Positions 63,720 to 64,000 of a DNA stretch of 64,000 bases are shown in pieces (within the stretch, counting starts at the first letter, position 1; the number at the start of each line of letters is the position of its first letter). The position numbers were made by a program, and so were the translations under genes. The stretch spans positions 1,116,001-1,180,000 of the forward strand of contig CP054186.1 in assembly GCA_015200025.1 (NCBI GenBank), given 5' to 3'. The stretch is from Phycisphaeraceae bacterium. Its GTDB lineage: Bacteria; Planctomycetota; Phycisphaerae; Phycisphaerales; UBA1924. Below the pieces are notes generated by a model, which saw nothing but the letters and a program-made list of their open reading frames with translations, made no database searches and had not been told where the DNA came from.

Positions 63720-64000
63720 TTAGTGATGCCCGCTGCCCGCCGGCGTGGCCCCCTCCGCCGCGGCGCCGCCGATCGACGACCGTTTGGGCTTGGCCGGAGG
63801 TTCGGGCTTCTTCGCCGGCGTGACTTTGGGCTTGCCGTCCCCCGCCTTGGCCTCACCGCCCCCACCGCCGTGTCCGCCCCCACCGCCGCCGTGGTCGTCC
63901 GCGCCCTTTGTCTCCGCGGGCGATCCATGACCGCCGGGGGCCGCGGCGTGCCCGTCGTCACCCTTGGCCGACTGGCTGAGCCGGACCACCTCGCCCGCCG
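63720..64000 (-). CDS. Gly/His-rich C-terminal end of a hypothetical protein (partial)
   Basis: The frame is open to the right edge of the window and stops with TAA at 63720-63722, so the start lies outside. The visible 93 residues begin AGEVVRLSQSAKGDD and then become low-complexity: HAAAPGGHGSP, DHGGGGGGHGGGGGEAKAGDG, a Lys/Pro segment (KPKVTPAKKPEPPAKPKR) and a final GSGHH. Such His/Gly/Lys-rich tails can bind metals or nucleic acids, but nothing here identifies the protein. A short GTG-started gene at 63989 is possible but less likely given the continuing frame. Confidence 0.5.
   Translation of the reverse strand, partial: AGEVVRLSQSAKGDDGHAAAPGGHGSPAETKGADDHGGGGGGHGGGGGEAKAGDGKPKVTPAKKPEPPAKPKRSSIGGAAAEGATPAGSGHH

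Overview
The window is GC-rich, gene-dense bacterial chromosome with short intergenic gaps and many ATGA/GTGA stop-start overlaps. Several features point to a planctomycete, most likely class Phycisphaerae. Two secreted proteins end in paired Ca-binding repeats followed by Gly-Cys (the GC-type dockerin seen in that class). Two surface proteins carry PEP-CTERM-like tails ending in an Arg cluster. There is a DUF1559-like prepilin, CxxC-ribbon membrane protein, and a DUF58/BatA/VWA/DUF4175 operon. rpoBC stands without linked rplKAJL. I saw no insertion sequence, prophage, CRISPR array or rRNA.

Layout. 1-610: end of asnS and a hypothetical gene. 638-4401: a YdcZ transporter gene, then a minus-strand MBL hydrolase / OYE / nitroreductase set headed by an ArsR regulator, with an operator-like palindrome at 4011-4030. 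4466-9638: secreted proteins (GC-dockerin, PEP-CTERM-like propeller, S51 lipoprotein, sugar dehydrogenase). 9674-17387: xylulokinase, an S1-domain protein, a zinc-ribbon membrane protein, Nif3, GNAT and FolC. 17432-24554: a convergent kynurenine catabolism cluster. 24653-30895: M17 aminopeptidase, esterase, chorismate synthase, methyltransferase, asparagine synthetase. 31087-33858: GH13 enzyme with GC-dockerin. 33883-46786: a seven-gene minus-strand operon (DUF58, BatA, VWA, DUF4175, Gln-rich, prenyltransferase-repeat, NPCBM-like). 46787-55620: rpoB-rpoC with a promoter and terminator. 55669-55741: tRNA-Ala. 55793-59732: a cobalamin-riboswitch operon. 59799-63374: carB. 63593-63680: tRNA-Ser. 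63720-64000: 3' end of a Gly/His-rich gene.

Two systems stand out. First, the kynurenine cluster encodes every step from N-formylkynurenine to the 2-aminomuconate deaminase step, and kynurenine 3-monooxygenase is fused in one reading frame to a KynB-type kynurenine formamidase, so the enzyme that makes kynurenine is joined to the one that consumes it. Second, a well-formed cobalamin riboswitch, preceded by a TTGACA/TAGGCT promoter, drives three overlapping genes for a PEP-CTERM-like surface protein, a secreted PQQ-like beta-propeller with Ca-binding repeats and a type II pseudopilin. This is a candidate surface system for capturing or using B12. Also notable are loss of three of four Zn2 cysteines in RpoC, a Glu-to-Cys change in the glutaminase domain of AsnB, and the absence of a MoxR ATPase gene next to the DUF58/BatA operon.
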